This document shows positions 52,265 through 64,000 of a stretch of DNA of 64,000 bases, in pieces (position 1 is the stretch's first letter; each line of letters starts with the position of its first letter). Source of the DNA: Antedon mediterranea (taxonomy: Eukaryota > Echinodermata > Crinoidea > Comatulida > Antedonidae); NCBI RefSeq assembly GCF_964355755.1, contig NC_092675.1:20536912-20600911 (forward strand). Reading direction: 5' to 3'. The position numbers were made by a program, and so were the translations under genes. The notes beneath the pieces are model-generated. The model was not told the origin of the DNA, searched no databases, and saw only the letters and a program-made list of their open reading frames with translations.

Positions 52265-52390
52265 AGTAGATTAGAACCTCTTCAGACCTTAAAAAGTATC
52301 ACCTTAATAGGAGTTGTCGGGGTGGTCAAACGCATTGTTCCTTGTTCATTTCCTGGGAAAGTCTGCTGAATAGGAGTCTGTACTCTGTAA
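52265..52390 (-). mobile_element. Pogo-like MITE, worn copy
   Basis: Minus strand shares GAAATGAACAAGGAACAAT and CCTATTCAG with the family. Confidence 0.5.
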
Positions 52391-52500
52391 CTCGTAACAC
52401 TCCGGTGAGACTTGAACCCACGACCTGTAGATCAAAAACATCCGACCAAATACAGTAACTTATAGAACTAAAGTGCTACAACTTGAGCTACTAACTTTGC
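52385..52500 (-). mobile_element. tRNA-derived SINE head (antisense)
   Basis: On the minus strand: an A box-like TAGCTCAAGTTG, then about 60 bases later a B box-like GGGTTCAAGTCTCACC. The spacing suits a tRNA promoter. No full cloverleaf is evident. Confidence 0.5.
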
Positions 52501-53975
52501 AATTAATGTTTTTTAATCTTAAGATTTATTGTAACTCATCTCTTTGTTAATATCTGCAGATTACAACCTGTGATTAGGTTTATATCTTGTATCTATGTGT
52601 TTATTGTAATGCATCATTTTGTAATTACTTAGTTAACAAAATAATGAACCTGAGTATATGGGTAGACTACTGTGATAATACAGTAATAATAGGACTTTGT
52701 CTCACATATAATTTATTACTGGGGGTCTACTGTACAGTTGTTATTGTGCTAAAAATGAACTTATAAAATGCAAAATGAAAATGTAAATGAAATAATCTTA
52801 AATATATATTTGAAGACTTTAATTAAGCATGTTTTTTTGCAAATTGAGAGAAGTTAAAAACATCTTACAAATTCAGGCTTTTTTGACAGCTAAGACCACT
52901 GGGCCATTACTTGCCAAATATAATGCTGGGAACATTAGCTAATTAATTGGCCCATAGACATTTTTACTTACTAGTGTATTATTTTTGTAGATATAACTAA
53001 GAACCATAGGCAAATTGTGCTTTAAACTATATAAAAACAAAATATGTTGTACTCCAAATAAAGGCGCAAGATATATTTTCAAGTCAGCGTAACCTAAATT
53101 ATAAGAAAAAAGAAGACCAATTAAAATGAAATGTGTATTAGATGATGTGCATCACAAACGGATGGGGTGTGAATGCAACTTTGCACTCAAAAGGTTAAAA
53201 AAGTGTCCTAGATCTCTATAACATATTCTGATTGATTGATTTATTGATTATAAATGACTTGACTCAATGACTCAGTACCATACAAACTTTCTTTTGACTT
53301 TAACACTCAGAACGTTACATAATCTATGATTGATTATTTTAATCAGCTTTAAAATACATTTAATGCATACAGTTTTAATAATTGACTTTATTATAAATAT
53401 AGGTTATATGCATAGTTTTTCTTTTGGTCACCACCACGGAAGCAGGATGCGTGTACAGTACTTCATTTGTATTTGTTTACCGTTTTCTCATAATTTGGAT
53501 ATTGACTGGTAAATTCAAGTAGTTCTTGTAGTATGGGTTATGTAAATCAAATTATAGGCTGTGGTTTTTTAGCCTGTTGACTGATGGTGATGAGGAGGAT
53601 GATGATGGATGGCTGCATAAGAGACATTCAACCACAAATATCCTCTAATAAATATGCGTCCTATATTTTGTTTTATAAAAAACATTACCAGACATTACTA
53701 CCAGACAGTGATCACCAGATGTTTTTTTTTTCTTTGTCCACTAGCTCCTATTATCAAATTTTACGCATTTTCAATGTGGTTGCCTTACATTTTTGGAACT
53801 ACAGTACTATAATGAGAGTTCACAGATCGGTTTTGTGTAGAAATCAAATGTTTTTTTTAGGTTTGTGAGGTTTAGCAATACCCACTAAAGACAGTGATTT
53901 CTACACAAACCAGTTCTGTGAATATCATATTAAATATATACAACGTATGGTGGTCAGTGTAATAGAAGATGGTTA

Positions 53976-54110
53976 TACAGTCGACTCTCCCAATACTGGA
54001 CTCTCTGAAATCCGAAAACTTTCCTAAAATCATTTTTCCATTAAAAAGACATTCCAAACCACTTCTTAGAAAACCAGACATATAAACGTGTTTGGTATTG
54101 ATTGTACTTT
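53976..54110. mobile_element. Second copy of the CAGTCAACTCTCCC MITE
   Basis: Left end ACAGTCGACTCTCCCAATAC; shares GAAAACCAGACATAT internally; right end worn. Confidence 0.65.
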
Positions 54111-56034
54111 ATTTATTAAAACACGAAGTCTTTAATTCTAATAATAAATGAGATATTTTTAAAACAATGAATAAGAGATATGTAGAAGATGGTTAACACA
54201 GAGGATTGGAAAATAGGTAACACTGAGGATTACACTGGTCTTGGGCTTAAAATGTACAATAGTACTGTCGCAGCTACAGTATTTCATGGACCTATAAATT
54301 AAGTTATAGTATATAGATTTAGAATTAAATTAAAATAAATAAATGCAAAATAAACATTTGTGGACAATAGATTTATGGCTTAAACTGGCTTTCATAACAA
54401 GAGACGATGAGGATGAGGAATTAAGTTGTTTATTTTCATTTTATTGCAATGAAATAAGACTTTTTTCATTAGAACTTTGCTGTGAAAGGTTTTATTACAG
54501 TATAACTGTAAATTTTGTCAATATAAGTGGTATTCATTTGATTTTACAATCAGTGTGTTTTGTGGTTTAGCAGACTGCTTTATATGGCCCTATATAAATA
54601 AACGGCAATAATTTAGCAGCATATGTTGACAATTTAAAACAAAATTATTCAGATGATTGAAAAAGTATTACTTTCGTTTGTAGCATCAGCTTGAATTTTT
54701 ATATAGAATGTTCACAATTCATGACCAATATTGTGTATTTTACAGTATTTGAATATGTTTTGCTGTATAACAAAGTAGTAGATTAACTTAAACCACCTGC
54801 TCTACACTATGGACATGGATTAAACTAATCTATCAGTTGATGGCGGCTTAATGGAAGTCAATGGCCTAATGTTTGTTATGCACCAACGATTTTGTTATGT
54901 TTTTTAAATGACCATATGTATATGCATATGCTATAGTTTTGAAATAACCAAAAGTTTTCTTATTGCATATCTAGACCCCTTCATTTTACCATTTCCAATG
55001 TGAAAAGCTGCACAACAAAAATTGCAAAATAAATGTGGAGAATTGTTGACTGGACTTCCTTTGTTTGACCATAATTTGACTATGCTTCATTGTATAAACA
55101 GGCGTTACAGAGTGGTTCCCTTTCACAATGTCCAGGCTGCTTTAAGATTGCATCTGCAAATGTTAGGCCTAACAAAAGCCAACATCTTGGTGTGAACATT
55201 ACAGTATGAGTGGTATACAATTTGATTACAAGTTCATTTTAAAATTGTTGATTTCTTACAAGAAGCCGTGGAGCAAAAATCGAAGAAATTTAACTTTAAT
55301 TTTTAACAGACACTTCAGAATTTTGTAGACAAGTCATTAATATTCATCAGAATGGTTTGTTTATTGCCAGAACATTTAATTTAAATTTATGATACATTCA
55401 TTGTCTTTTATGAAGTGGCATAACCTTTGGCAATTGTCAATTATCATTGGCACATGTATTATTAAAATATATAGCATTGATTTTTAAGTGTACATAAAAC
55501 TACTTTTTTTGTGTGTAAACTGATGACTGTGACATTTGGTGTGGATACTGTAAATGCCTTTGTTAGAAATAGAAATAAAGAAAATAATTGTTAATACACT
55601 AAGAGCATTGCATTTTGGTTAATTTTATAATGATTATCCGCCTTCCCACTCCTCAACCACTGAATTGTTATTTGGAAACACAAAATTAGCAGAAATGCTG
55701 TTGATATTGAAATTCAAGTTTAGGTCTATTTTGGAATAAACGATAGGCGATATCCAGCAGAAATAGGCCCTTAGTTACCAAGCCTTTAGCTTCAACATCC
55801 CCGAATGTTTTAGTTTTTGGAGAAAAAAACAAACCTATCACCACATCTATTTGTCATTTCACTTCAACTTTTTTATTAAACTCATCTGGATTTACTATAA
55901 AAAAAAATTGTACAGAATACTTTAAATTCCTAATTTAATAAACATCATACCCATCAGCAATATATGAGACAGATGTTTCACCTACAATTTAACTACAGCC
56001 CTACTTTTCAGGTACAGTAGACCTACCTGAGGTA

Positions 56035-56190
56035 AAATTGGTAAAATAACTGACTCCCCTTAGGGCAAAATAACTGACTCCCCTTAGGGCAAAATAACTG
56101 ACTCTCCTTAGGGCAAAATAACTGACTCCCCTTATGGCAAAATAACTGACTCCCCTTAGGGCAAAATAACTGACTCCCCTTAAGGCAAAA
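56035..56190. repeat. 24-bp tandem repeat
   Basis: Six to seven copies of AAAATAACTGACTCCCCTTA plus GGGC, in the gene-poor right part of the window. Confidence 0.93.
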
Positions 56191-56944
56191 TTGAGAAAAT
56201 GTTAAACATTATTGATATGTTTCTCATAATAACACTCAGAACAAAGATTAATGTGAAATTTTATAGGTAGATATCCATGCATCCATACAGGTACATATAG
56301 GATATAAAAATGAATAAGGTGAGGTGGTTGATTGAGACTGTCCCTCGGTATTTACGCTTGTGTAATATACAGTACAGTAGAACAATACATTTTGTACTAC
56401 TACTTCTATAAATCCATTTTTTAAATCAAAAACTTTTTCTGACAAAAATCAAGACTAGCAGACAGATTAATCAAGTTATAATCTTACTGCGACTTGTGTT
56501 AAAAGATTTAAAGATTTGAGTGTAACATTCTTCATTTAACAGACAGTTCTTTATGAATATGCGCATAAAGGTTTATCTGTAATTTTAATGTCAATGTTTT
56601 TCTACAAGCAAATTGTATTTGTAACATTGATTCATAATTTTACACAGCTGTATTATAGATGTTACAACCAAAGTGTAGATTTATTTATTAAAAATTTCCA
56701 CAAACCGACCAAGAGGACACCACGGGCCATGGCCCAACACAAAACATCTTGAGACTGATGGAAAGACAGAAAGTATAAAAAAAAACTGTGCTGTAAAAGC
56801 ACCCACTCATCACGGAGCAACTTTAGTTGCTACGCAAAATGATGATTATTTGATTGACCGCCTTTGACCTTGAGTCAACTGATGTAGCATATTGAACATG
56901 TGACCACCTAAGCGTCATTTTGGTTATTTAATAACGTTTTTGGC

Positions 56945-57040
56945 AACAACCACCTACCTACTGACAACCACCTACCTACTGACAACCACCCATCTACTGA
57001 CAACCACCCACCTACCTACTGACAACCATCCACCTACTGA
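56945..57040. repeat. About 19-bp tandem repeat
   Basis: Roughly five variable copies of ACTGACAACCACCTACCT with small insertions. Confidence 0.85.
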
Positions 57041-59172
57041 TTTAGCAGAAATTTGGTAGATATAAACATTTTCATCAGTAGAAGCAGCAAAGAATTTTAC
57101 AAGAAATCACTTTTACTGGAAAAATATAAATGTAATTTAAATGGACAGTTGCCAATCAAACCCAAGTGCGTCCCTTTTAACTGACCCTGGTTTATTATTG
57201 TCCATAAATAAATATATAAAATGAGATAATATTTTTTTCAATACCCAGCTTTTGCCAGACAAAAATTAACATTGATATTGATAATGTTTCAAAATTCACA
57301 CATCAGTAGTTACGGTCACTGACTGCAAAAGCCAAATCAATAAAACAATTTGCCTATAAATATACATAGGTTTTTGTTAAAGATTTAACCTCAATTTTCA
57401 GATGTGGCCTCAATGTATACAGTGTAAAGATGGGCATAGTTCATTTTCGAAGGTGCCTAAAACTTGAACCATAGTCAGCAACCATTGCCATTTTTTGGGT
57501 GATTTTTTATTACATTTTTTGGAACAAATGTGTTATCATAATTTTGCTACGAGTTTGGCACAATGAGTGATTTTTAAAAATAATTTTAGGATAATTAAGG
57601 CAATGATTATTCCTTGTAGATATTTTTACCTCTGACCCTGGATCGTATAAAAAATGCTTGAGACCCCATCCCTCATCTAATTGGGAATTTCCATCACAGA
57701 TTTTAAATCTCTCAGTAAAATTTATTTTTATTATCCTATCCATATATTATACCAACCCATATTTCTCAAGTTGGAATAACACACTTCCTTGGTAATTATC
57801 TACATACGGTATTACCTCTTGACGTATATGCATGGGGACGGGTGCATGTCTGAGATTGAGAGGCATTTTAAAGTAGCATCTGATTCGCTCAGTAGCCATG
57901 ACAGTATACATTTTTCTTGAGGAATTGAGCTTCTTTTGGAGTAAACATTCCACTTTAATATAAAGATGTTTGGAATAACCTTACAACCAGCATCATTTCA
58001 AGAATATTATGCTATAAACTATTGAACTACTACAACATAAAAACCAAAATAACCTATATTTTAACCAGACTTATGATTTTTTTTAATATTGCATGTTGTA
58101 TTATAATTTATAGGTAATAAACAGTTGTAGTGCATTAGTGTAATGATTAAGTATGTTCTTAATAACCAACAAATGACTTTTTTCTGTGACATTATTGAAA
58201 ACTAATTGATGAAAAAGCCTCATTTATTAAACTATTTTTATCCATTTTTATCCAGCGAGGTTGATGTCCCTGTAGTATGCTAGAGAATTGCTGAAATTGT
58301 TCATATTTTTACATTTAATGAACGCATTATGGGTAATGATTTGTAGTAAAAATTGATTCTTCAAGATAACCAATGTATTTCAATCCTTTTGAATAATACT
58401 GTATTTTGAGGTAATTGTTATTGTAAACATGCCCTTATATGGTAATAACTATAAAAGTTAGTCGTGATTATAAATACATTTTTATTGTTTATTTTCTGTA
58501 ATTCACCTGCAATATACATGCGAATAACTGATCTCACTATAACAACTTTTAATGACTTCCTAAATGATAGTTTCTATTCCAACAACTTCTGTTAAATTTC
58601 AGAATTTTAATTTTATGGTTTTTAAATGCATATATGCATAATAATGACAATAATTTATCTAAATTCCAGTTAATTTCTATTGTTTTTACATATTCAGATA
58701 TGTCCTTCATTAAAAGTAGGTTTGATATTGGTTACTGTACTTTTTTTCAAAATCTAGAAAAAAATTGATGTTACAGTATATTATTTAGCATAACACAGGC
58801 ACTGCCTATTAAGGGACAATTTTCTGTAAAACAATGGACGGAAAATTTGTTTTAACACTACTTCAATCAATCCTTATTCAGAGGCCACCCTAAAAGGGGT
58901 TCCAGATGTTGTTCCCTTAATGTTAAATGTACTATTTTGGTCATCCAGCTTAACTAGAAACTGAGGAAATTCGTCCCTCGTCCCGGACACACGGCAGCCA
59001 GCAGTGCAGCGCCTACCAGATCAGCACATATAGGAGTCTACCGTATGGCATTAAAATGAATTTTGAAAATTGTTATCCTATATGAGATATCTTCTTAACA
59101 TTTTACTTAATATTAAATCTCATTATTAACAATGGTTGTCTTTCCACTAATATTGATTCTGATGCTGTTTCT
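57040..59172. other. Gene-poor stretch
   Basis: Two adjacent short open frames on the minus strand (57953-57747, 57743-57510) match nothing I know and have no splice context. Otherwise AT-rich non-coding DNA. Confidence 0.4.
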
Positions 59173-60076
59173 AAGGGCCTGTTTCTGCTGAGCAGAAATA
59201 ATCGATTATTAACCGTTTATTTTTTTAATCGATTATTTTTGGGCAGCAGAAACGGCGCAAAATAAAATAACCGATTAAAAATAACCGATTAAAAACACTC
59301 AATCCATTGCGTTTTTAATCGATTATTTCTTGTTTTAACCGATTATTGCGGAGCAGTTTTGAGCTGCAACACAAATAGCGATTATTGACCTAACTCTGAC
59401 CTCTAGAGTATGGCAAACTCATTCACGTCACACAAAGCATGCTGTTTATTTGCGCGATATCGACGACGATCCGCAAAACAATGATCGCGATGTAGACCGA
59501 ATAACAATCATATGTTAACATTTGATTTGTATTATTTTGTGGGGGAGAATTATACCGAGAGACTCCATGATTGTGTGTTACAAGTACACCGTTACATCCC
59601 ACTTAGTCCAGGCTAACAATGTTTTACATGTCCTTTTTTAGGCCTGTTGTCTGTTGACTTGTTTCGGTAGAAATATATATAGGCCTAGCTGGCCGGAGGT
59701 AGAACCAACGAACGGCGAAACAAACTTTTCTCGCCGACGTGTCCTTATTAATATAACATCATTATTCTGTTGTATGTGATACGGTAGTAGGCCTAGATGT
59801 TTATTTTACAAATAATAGCTTTACGTAAAAGTAATTTTTAATCCTACATGTGAGAGTTTTAGGCAGCGATAGGATGTAAACAAACCAACTCTCATCGGCC
59901 CTTCATAACTTGAACTGCGCTGTGGGGGAATGATGACGTGATTTTAAAAACCGATTACCTGAATAACCGATTAAAGTCGTAGCATTTTTCACTTGCAACG
60001 CGATTATTTTTGTGGTTTGCGGTGACTGGAAAAAATCGATTATTTTGATTTTTTCAGCAGAAACAGACCCTAGGAA
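59173..60076. mobile_element. DNA transposon with GGGCCTGTTTCTGCTG ends, about 900 bp
   Basis: Left end AAGGGCCTGTTTCTGCTG, right end CAGCAGAAACAGACCCTAGG. TAA/TAG flanks would suit the 3-bp TWA target of PIF/Harbinger elements, but this is tentative. Near both ends it is packed with ATCGATTATT and AACCGATTA words. No transposase frame. Confidence 0.7.
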
Positions 60077-61147
60077 AAATGTTTTGTTAAGCTATTTTTC
60101 TCTGAGGAATGCATTTCTATGTTTATGACTATAAACAATAATTACACAGTACCCTAATGGAAAATGGTTTTGGTATTGGGTAAGAAAAAACGTGTCAACA
60201 TGTTTTTTTTTATGATGGCATACTTGTAGATTGTTTAAAATTAGGTTTATGAGCTCTTTTTCTATAATGTGCTTGATATTCAAAGAAACTATCTGTCACC
60301 TACTTTCAATTGAATAAAACAACTAGAATGATGAAGATCATTTGTATTTAACTTATTCACTTTTGTCATAAATTCTGACAATTTTAAGTTGTATGTATTT
60401 CATTATACTCATGTGTATGGGTTTGTATTGTAGGAAAATTTGTATAACATATAACAAACTTTCTTTACAATATTATAGATATAAAATATAACAGATTCAT
60501 CAGATAAACATCACTGTTCCGAATACAGTAATGCCTTTGTTTTGTTACCATACATTTTAAAGATAAACAGTATTTGTTGTTTGTAATGTAAATGTTCTGT
60601 ACTGTAAATTGTTATCTCTCTACCTCCCATGCAATATTTTCTTTCATTTGTTACAATATTCCAGATAGAACGTTATATATATTTACAAAGTAAACATTTT
60701 TCTTCCTTTGTCAGAAATCAAAATTGATTTCGCTCCAATGCAACAACAACAAATGCATAAGAATATACAAAAGGTGTTTGAGTCTGTGTATTTAACGTCA
60801 TATTGATTTTAAAATAGCATAGTCTGCTTAAAAAAATTAATTATGAATACATTGAACTCGTTTATAAGGAAAATAGCAAGGTTTAAAAACAGTTTCTGTA
60901 AACATACTTCCTCTATTTTTTCTTGAAAAAAGATGCTGTCAACAACTGAACATTAGTTTGCCCACAAAACAGACAAATGTTATTATGAATGGTTTTTTTA
61001 TTAGATACAGAAATATAACATAAATCTCTTTATTCATCTCATAAACAAACAAAAACAAGCAAGGAGTAAAACATATTTTTAACTATGAAATGGACCTCTA
61101 AGAAATCCCAAGGGGCTTGTGATAGTCAACTCTCCCAATGCATGTCC

Positions 61148-61563
61148 ATCTTTGACCTGGTTCGGTTTCTGCTGTGAAAAAATAACTGCTTATGAATAAA
61201 TTTACCCCCATTTTCTTGGCAGAAGAAACAGAAAATTGTCAGTAACCGGTTAAATGGCAGCATGAAAATAATGGTTAAAAACACACAATTGATTCTCTGA
61301 TTGTACACCATTTAACTAACAGTAATGTTATGAAACTTTTAGTTGCAGCGCAAAATAACGATTATTTGATTGACAGCCGCTGACCTTGAGTCAATTACAC
61401 GGCAATGACTTTAAATTGCATTGCATTTTGGGTAGTGCCAACGATTTCCGTCAACGATTTTAAATGGTTGGAGCACAAATATAGCATAAATGCAGTTGAT
61501 TATATTTTAAATTGATTTTGAAATAAACAGTTTATTTCATGCATATGCAGCAGAAACAGATGC
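61148..61563. mobile_element. Shorter relative of the GTTTCTGCTG element
   Basis: Inverted ends GGTTTCTGCTGTG and GCAGCAGAAACAG; the interior shares GATTATTTGATTGAC and a TGACCTTGAGTCAA segment with a further worn fragment near 56810-56890. Confidence 0.6.
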
Positions 61564-61741
61564 TATTCCAGAAATTGTGTGTGTTCAATTTAATATCATA
61601 TTAAATAGTTTAGAACCCATTGGAAGTCTGGTTTTGAAAGATTTACTGGTTTTCATAAAGTAGTGTATTGATAGATTCCCATTTGTTTTTTAATAATCTA
61701 ATGATTTATATAATTATTTATATTTTTTTTTTTGTCTTTCA

Positions 61742-61844
61742 GGTATGTGTTTGGCTAACTTCATTCTCAATACAATACAGAGTTTTCATATTCTTTGCTG
61801 TATCTCTTCACATCACCTGTGCTGTGTACTATTAAGAGAGTAGC
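61742..61844 (+). other. Candidate alternative terminal exon
   Basis: A strong 3' splice site (long T-rich tract, then CTTTCAG) precedes an open frame that, read in phase 1, joins the donor at 42110 and gives MCLANFILNTIQSF followed by a Cys/His-rich end and TAG. AATAAA follows near 61998. The 19.6-kb distance and lack of family recognition keep this speculative. Confidence 0.2.
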
Positions 61845-62719
61845 CTACATGGTATTTCAGGGCTTTCCTTTTTATATACAATGCAATTATTATCTTACTT
61901 TATCTATTTATACTATGGAAAGAAGAAAAAATGATGCCAACATGGGCTAAACGCTAAACACCACCAGAACGGGGTTGGTAGTGTGTTGTCATTTCTTAAT
62001 AAAAACTAAATGACAAAATAAGTATAATGTAGAAAAATGTGTCTTTTCAATTTTAATTAAAGAAGATAAAAATCGTGATTCATGACACCATGTCCACAAT
62101 TCATTTGTTTTTACAATTGTATGCCCCCCCCCCCTCTCCCCTACTCTATAAATATGTTTTTTCTGGTTGCATGTGTGCTACACTGTGTTTAATAACTAGT
62201 TCATGATGAAGAGGATTTTCTATATGCATTTTGATAATGTATGCTTCTGATGATACATAGTCATGTACAGTTTGACCCTTCTATAGGCTTAAGTGATTGT
62301 AGCTTGAAAGCCTACTAAACACATTCTCCTATATGCAAAGGTATCATACTATCTGATGTCAATATTAATATCATTGTAAACAACTCAATTAAATTTTGAA
62401 ATTAATTTCAAGTCAAACCAGCATTTATTATGTATCAGTCAAACATTGTAATAATATACAGTATTATATTATTTTTTTTTGGTTGATATTCATGACAACT
62501 CGTTGGACGTTGTCTTCTTAATATTTTGATACTAAATTTTGTTTGTAGCCATTTGCCAATAATTTGGTACTGGTATCCATTTAATTCTCCAATGTGGAGA
62601 AATAATATGTTGCATTAATTTTCAATATGTACAAAATACATCATATTTATATTAATTCATATCAACAGTTTTTCCATTTCTGATACCATATTTCTTTTTA
62701 GTGACCATTACCTCTTTCT

Positions 62720-62852
62720 TATACCTCTTTCAAATTCTGTAGCAAAACTCTGGAGTTTACACATACTGGGGCACACATTACAGTACAAAATGCCTGTGTT
62801 AATGCTCGGGTGTGTATAAACAGAGTTTTGCTAGGCGATGTGAAAGGGGAAC
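62720..62852. mobile_element. Inverted-repeat MITE with AGCAAAACTCTG arms
   Basis: AGCAAAACTCTG (62741) and CAGAGTTTTGCT pair, extended outward by CCTCTTTC/GAAAGGGG. The same outer end, ATACCCCTTTCACACTGC, occurs near 26146. Confidence 0.7.
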
Positions 62853-63149
62853 TACAGAAAATGGGGTTAGTTTTGTAAATCTTGAACATATCACTCAAAT
62901 TAAAATGATGTGCACTTAGCCATTAAACCATTAAACCATTGGTTTAGTATTGATTGATTGATTGAAATATATATATTTATACTGGGTAACCTCTTCAGTA
63001 TATTCTCATATTAGATGCATCATTTCAACAACAACATCTTATTCAAATTTCAACTTTCTCATATCTTGTACTTTTAGAATTCTTGGATTAATCTTGTATA
63101 GATATACATTATTATCAGTGATAGAATGACAATGCACTATTTATCCAAT

Positions 63150-63310
63150 TTAAATAGGGGTTATTTTTTGTAATCTTGTAAGGTGCGCATTTCAAAACGC
63201 ATATTGTAGACGCCAACATTTTCCCATGTTATCCTAACATAACAATATGGGGTTATTTTTTTGTAATCTTATAAGGTATTCATATCAATCTTATAATGAA
63301 TTTACTGTCG
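63150..63310. repeat. Imperfect about 97-bp duplication
   Basis: Two diverged copies beginning GGGGTTATTTTTTGTAATCT and containing an ACATACTCCCCATGTTAT-like segment. Confidence 0.55.
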
Positions 63311-64000
63311 GCGACATACTCCCCATGTTATTGGATACAGAATCAATCAAATGCCATACACACGATATTCATTCTCTGCACTTCTTTGGTACTGTATATT
63401 TCAAGTACTGTATTTTCTTTGGTTAAGGTACTGCAACCTGTGTATCAAGATCTATTTGCAGGGCCGTAGCCACCAGTACGGTTGATAAACCTAACCATTT
63501 TTTCACAGAGGCCTTTGACAACATAGTGGATTGAACAGAGATTGTTCTCTTTTCTCGTGCCAACTGCACCACTTTATTTCTTGTGGCTACATCACTGTCA
63601 ATGTTTTCCTGTTTGTATCTGTTTTTAAGTGAACATTAAGCCTTATTTCAGACCACATTTTCTATAGGGCACAGATAATTTAGCAGAAATGTGGTCGGCC
63701 TAAAAATGTTGGCGCTATACAGCAGAAACAGGCCCATAGACTAGATATTTCCATTGGTGTAGTTTTTACTAGTTCTATTAGTCATTGATAGCAGAATAAT
63801 TTTCTAGAAATGTACCCTTGAATTCACATCCATATGTACTAAATATATAGTAGAAGATGTGAAAATGCACTTTTCTTTACAAGACGTAAAATTGAATTTG
63901 AATCGATTTCTAAATTTGATCAGAAATAGATGTTTACTAGTGTAAAGCATTGCACTATTTGACGTGATTGTTAGAATATAAAAAAGTTTCCTTTTAATTA

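Larger units (their letters stand above)
51160..56030. other. Gene-poor stretch with one possible orphan donor
   Basis: A locally GC-richer segment (51720-51830) ends at a strong donor, TATACAG|GTAAGC, at 51826, and could be a 5' UTR exon of something further right, but I find no partner exon. A right transposon end (CAGCAGAAATAGGCCC) is at about 55757. Confidence 0.35.
61850..64000. other. Gene-poor right end of the window
   Basis: Contains the 62720 MITE, the 63150 duplication and a right transposon end (CAGCAGAAACAGGCCC) at about 63721. No coding exon recognised. Confidence 0.5.

Noticed and set aside
57510-57953. Two consecutive minus-strand open frames
   Set aside because: Short, separated by a stop, with no domain, splice or conservation signal I can see.

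Overview
This is a gene-rich then gene-poor piece of an AT-rich animal nuclear genome. Coding sequence is broken into many short exons with GT-AG introns, there is no operon logic, and introns and spacers are full of short inverted-repeat transposons, LINE/SINE tails and minisatellites. The recurring TAGGCCTA-type words and the gene repertoire suggest an invertebrate deuterostome, most likely an echinoderm; this is an inference from style, and the class cannot be fixed by eye.

Layout. 1-2827: repeat-bearing flank. 2828-8707 (-): FBXW9, nine coding exons (429 aa), an F-box/WD40 substrate receptor. 8708-12190: spacer with the probable 5' ends of two divergent genes. 12201-20675 (+): NOX5, twelve coding exons (918 aa), a calcium-activated NADPH oxidase with EF hands. 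24148-38522 (-): DDX46/Prp5, twenty-one coding exons (1098 aa), a spliceosomal DEAD-box ATPase, tail-to-tail with NOX5. 38523-38793: a 271-base divergent promoter region. 38794-41035 (+): FAM32A, four exons (113 aa), with a fresh-looking LINE in intron 1. From about 41.9 kb to the end there is only one weak candidate gene (a short membrane-protein-like exon) and a long tract of transposon remnants. All four gene models were spliced by hand; every junction is GT-AG and phases match throughout.

Genes together. DDX46 (branch-site/U2 snRNP stage) and FAM32A (exon-ligation stage) are both splicing factors and appear to share a divergent promoter. NOX5 and FBXW9 have no evident functional link to them.

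Most interesting. Two introns carry minisatellites whose repeat unit is a copy of the exon-intron junction itself. NOX5 intron 3 has a 41-bp unit, 20 junctions including the real one. DDX46 intron 5 has a 90/94-bp unit, 12 junctions including the real one. Both arrays lay out rows of decoy 5' splice sites, and use of any decoy would hit an immediate in-frame stop. DDX46 exon 5 is hemmed in on its other side by a second array starting next to its 3' splice site. In FBXW9, a pogo-like element abuts the exon 1 donor and a SINE end supplies a strong in-frame alternative donor after exon 6.
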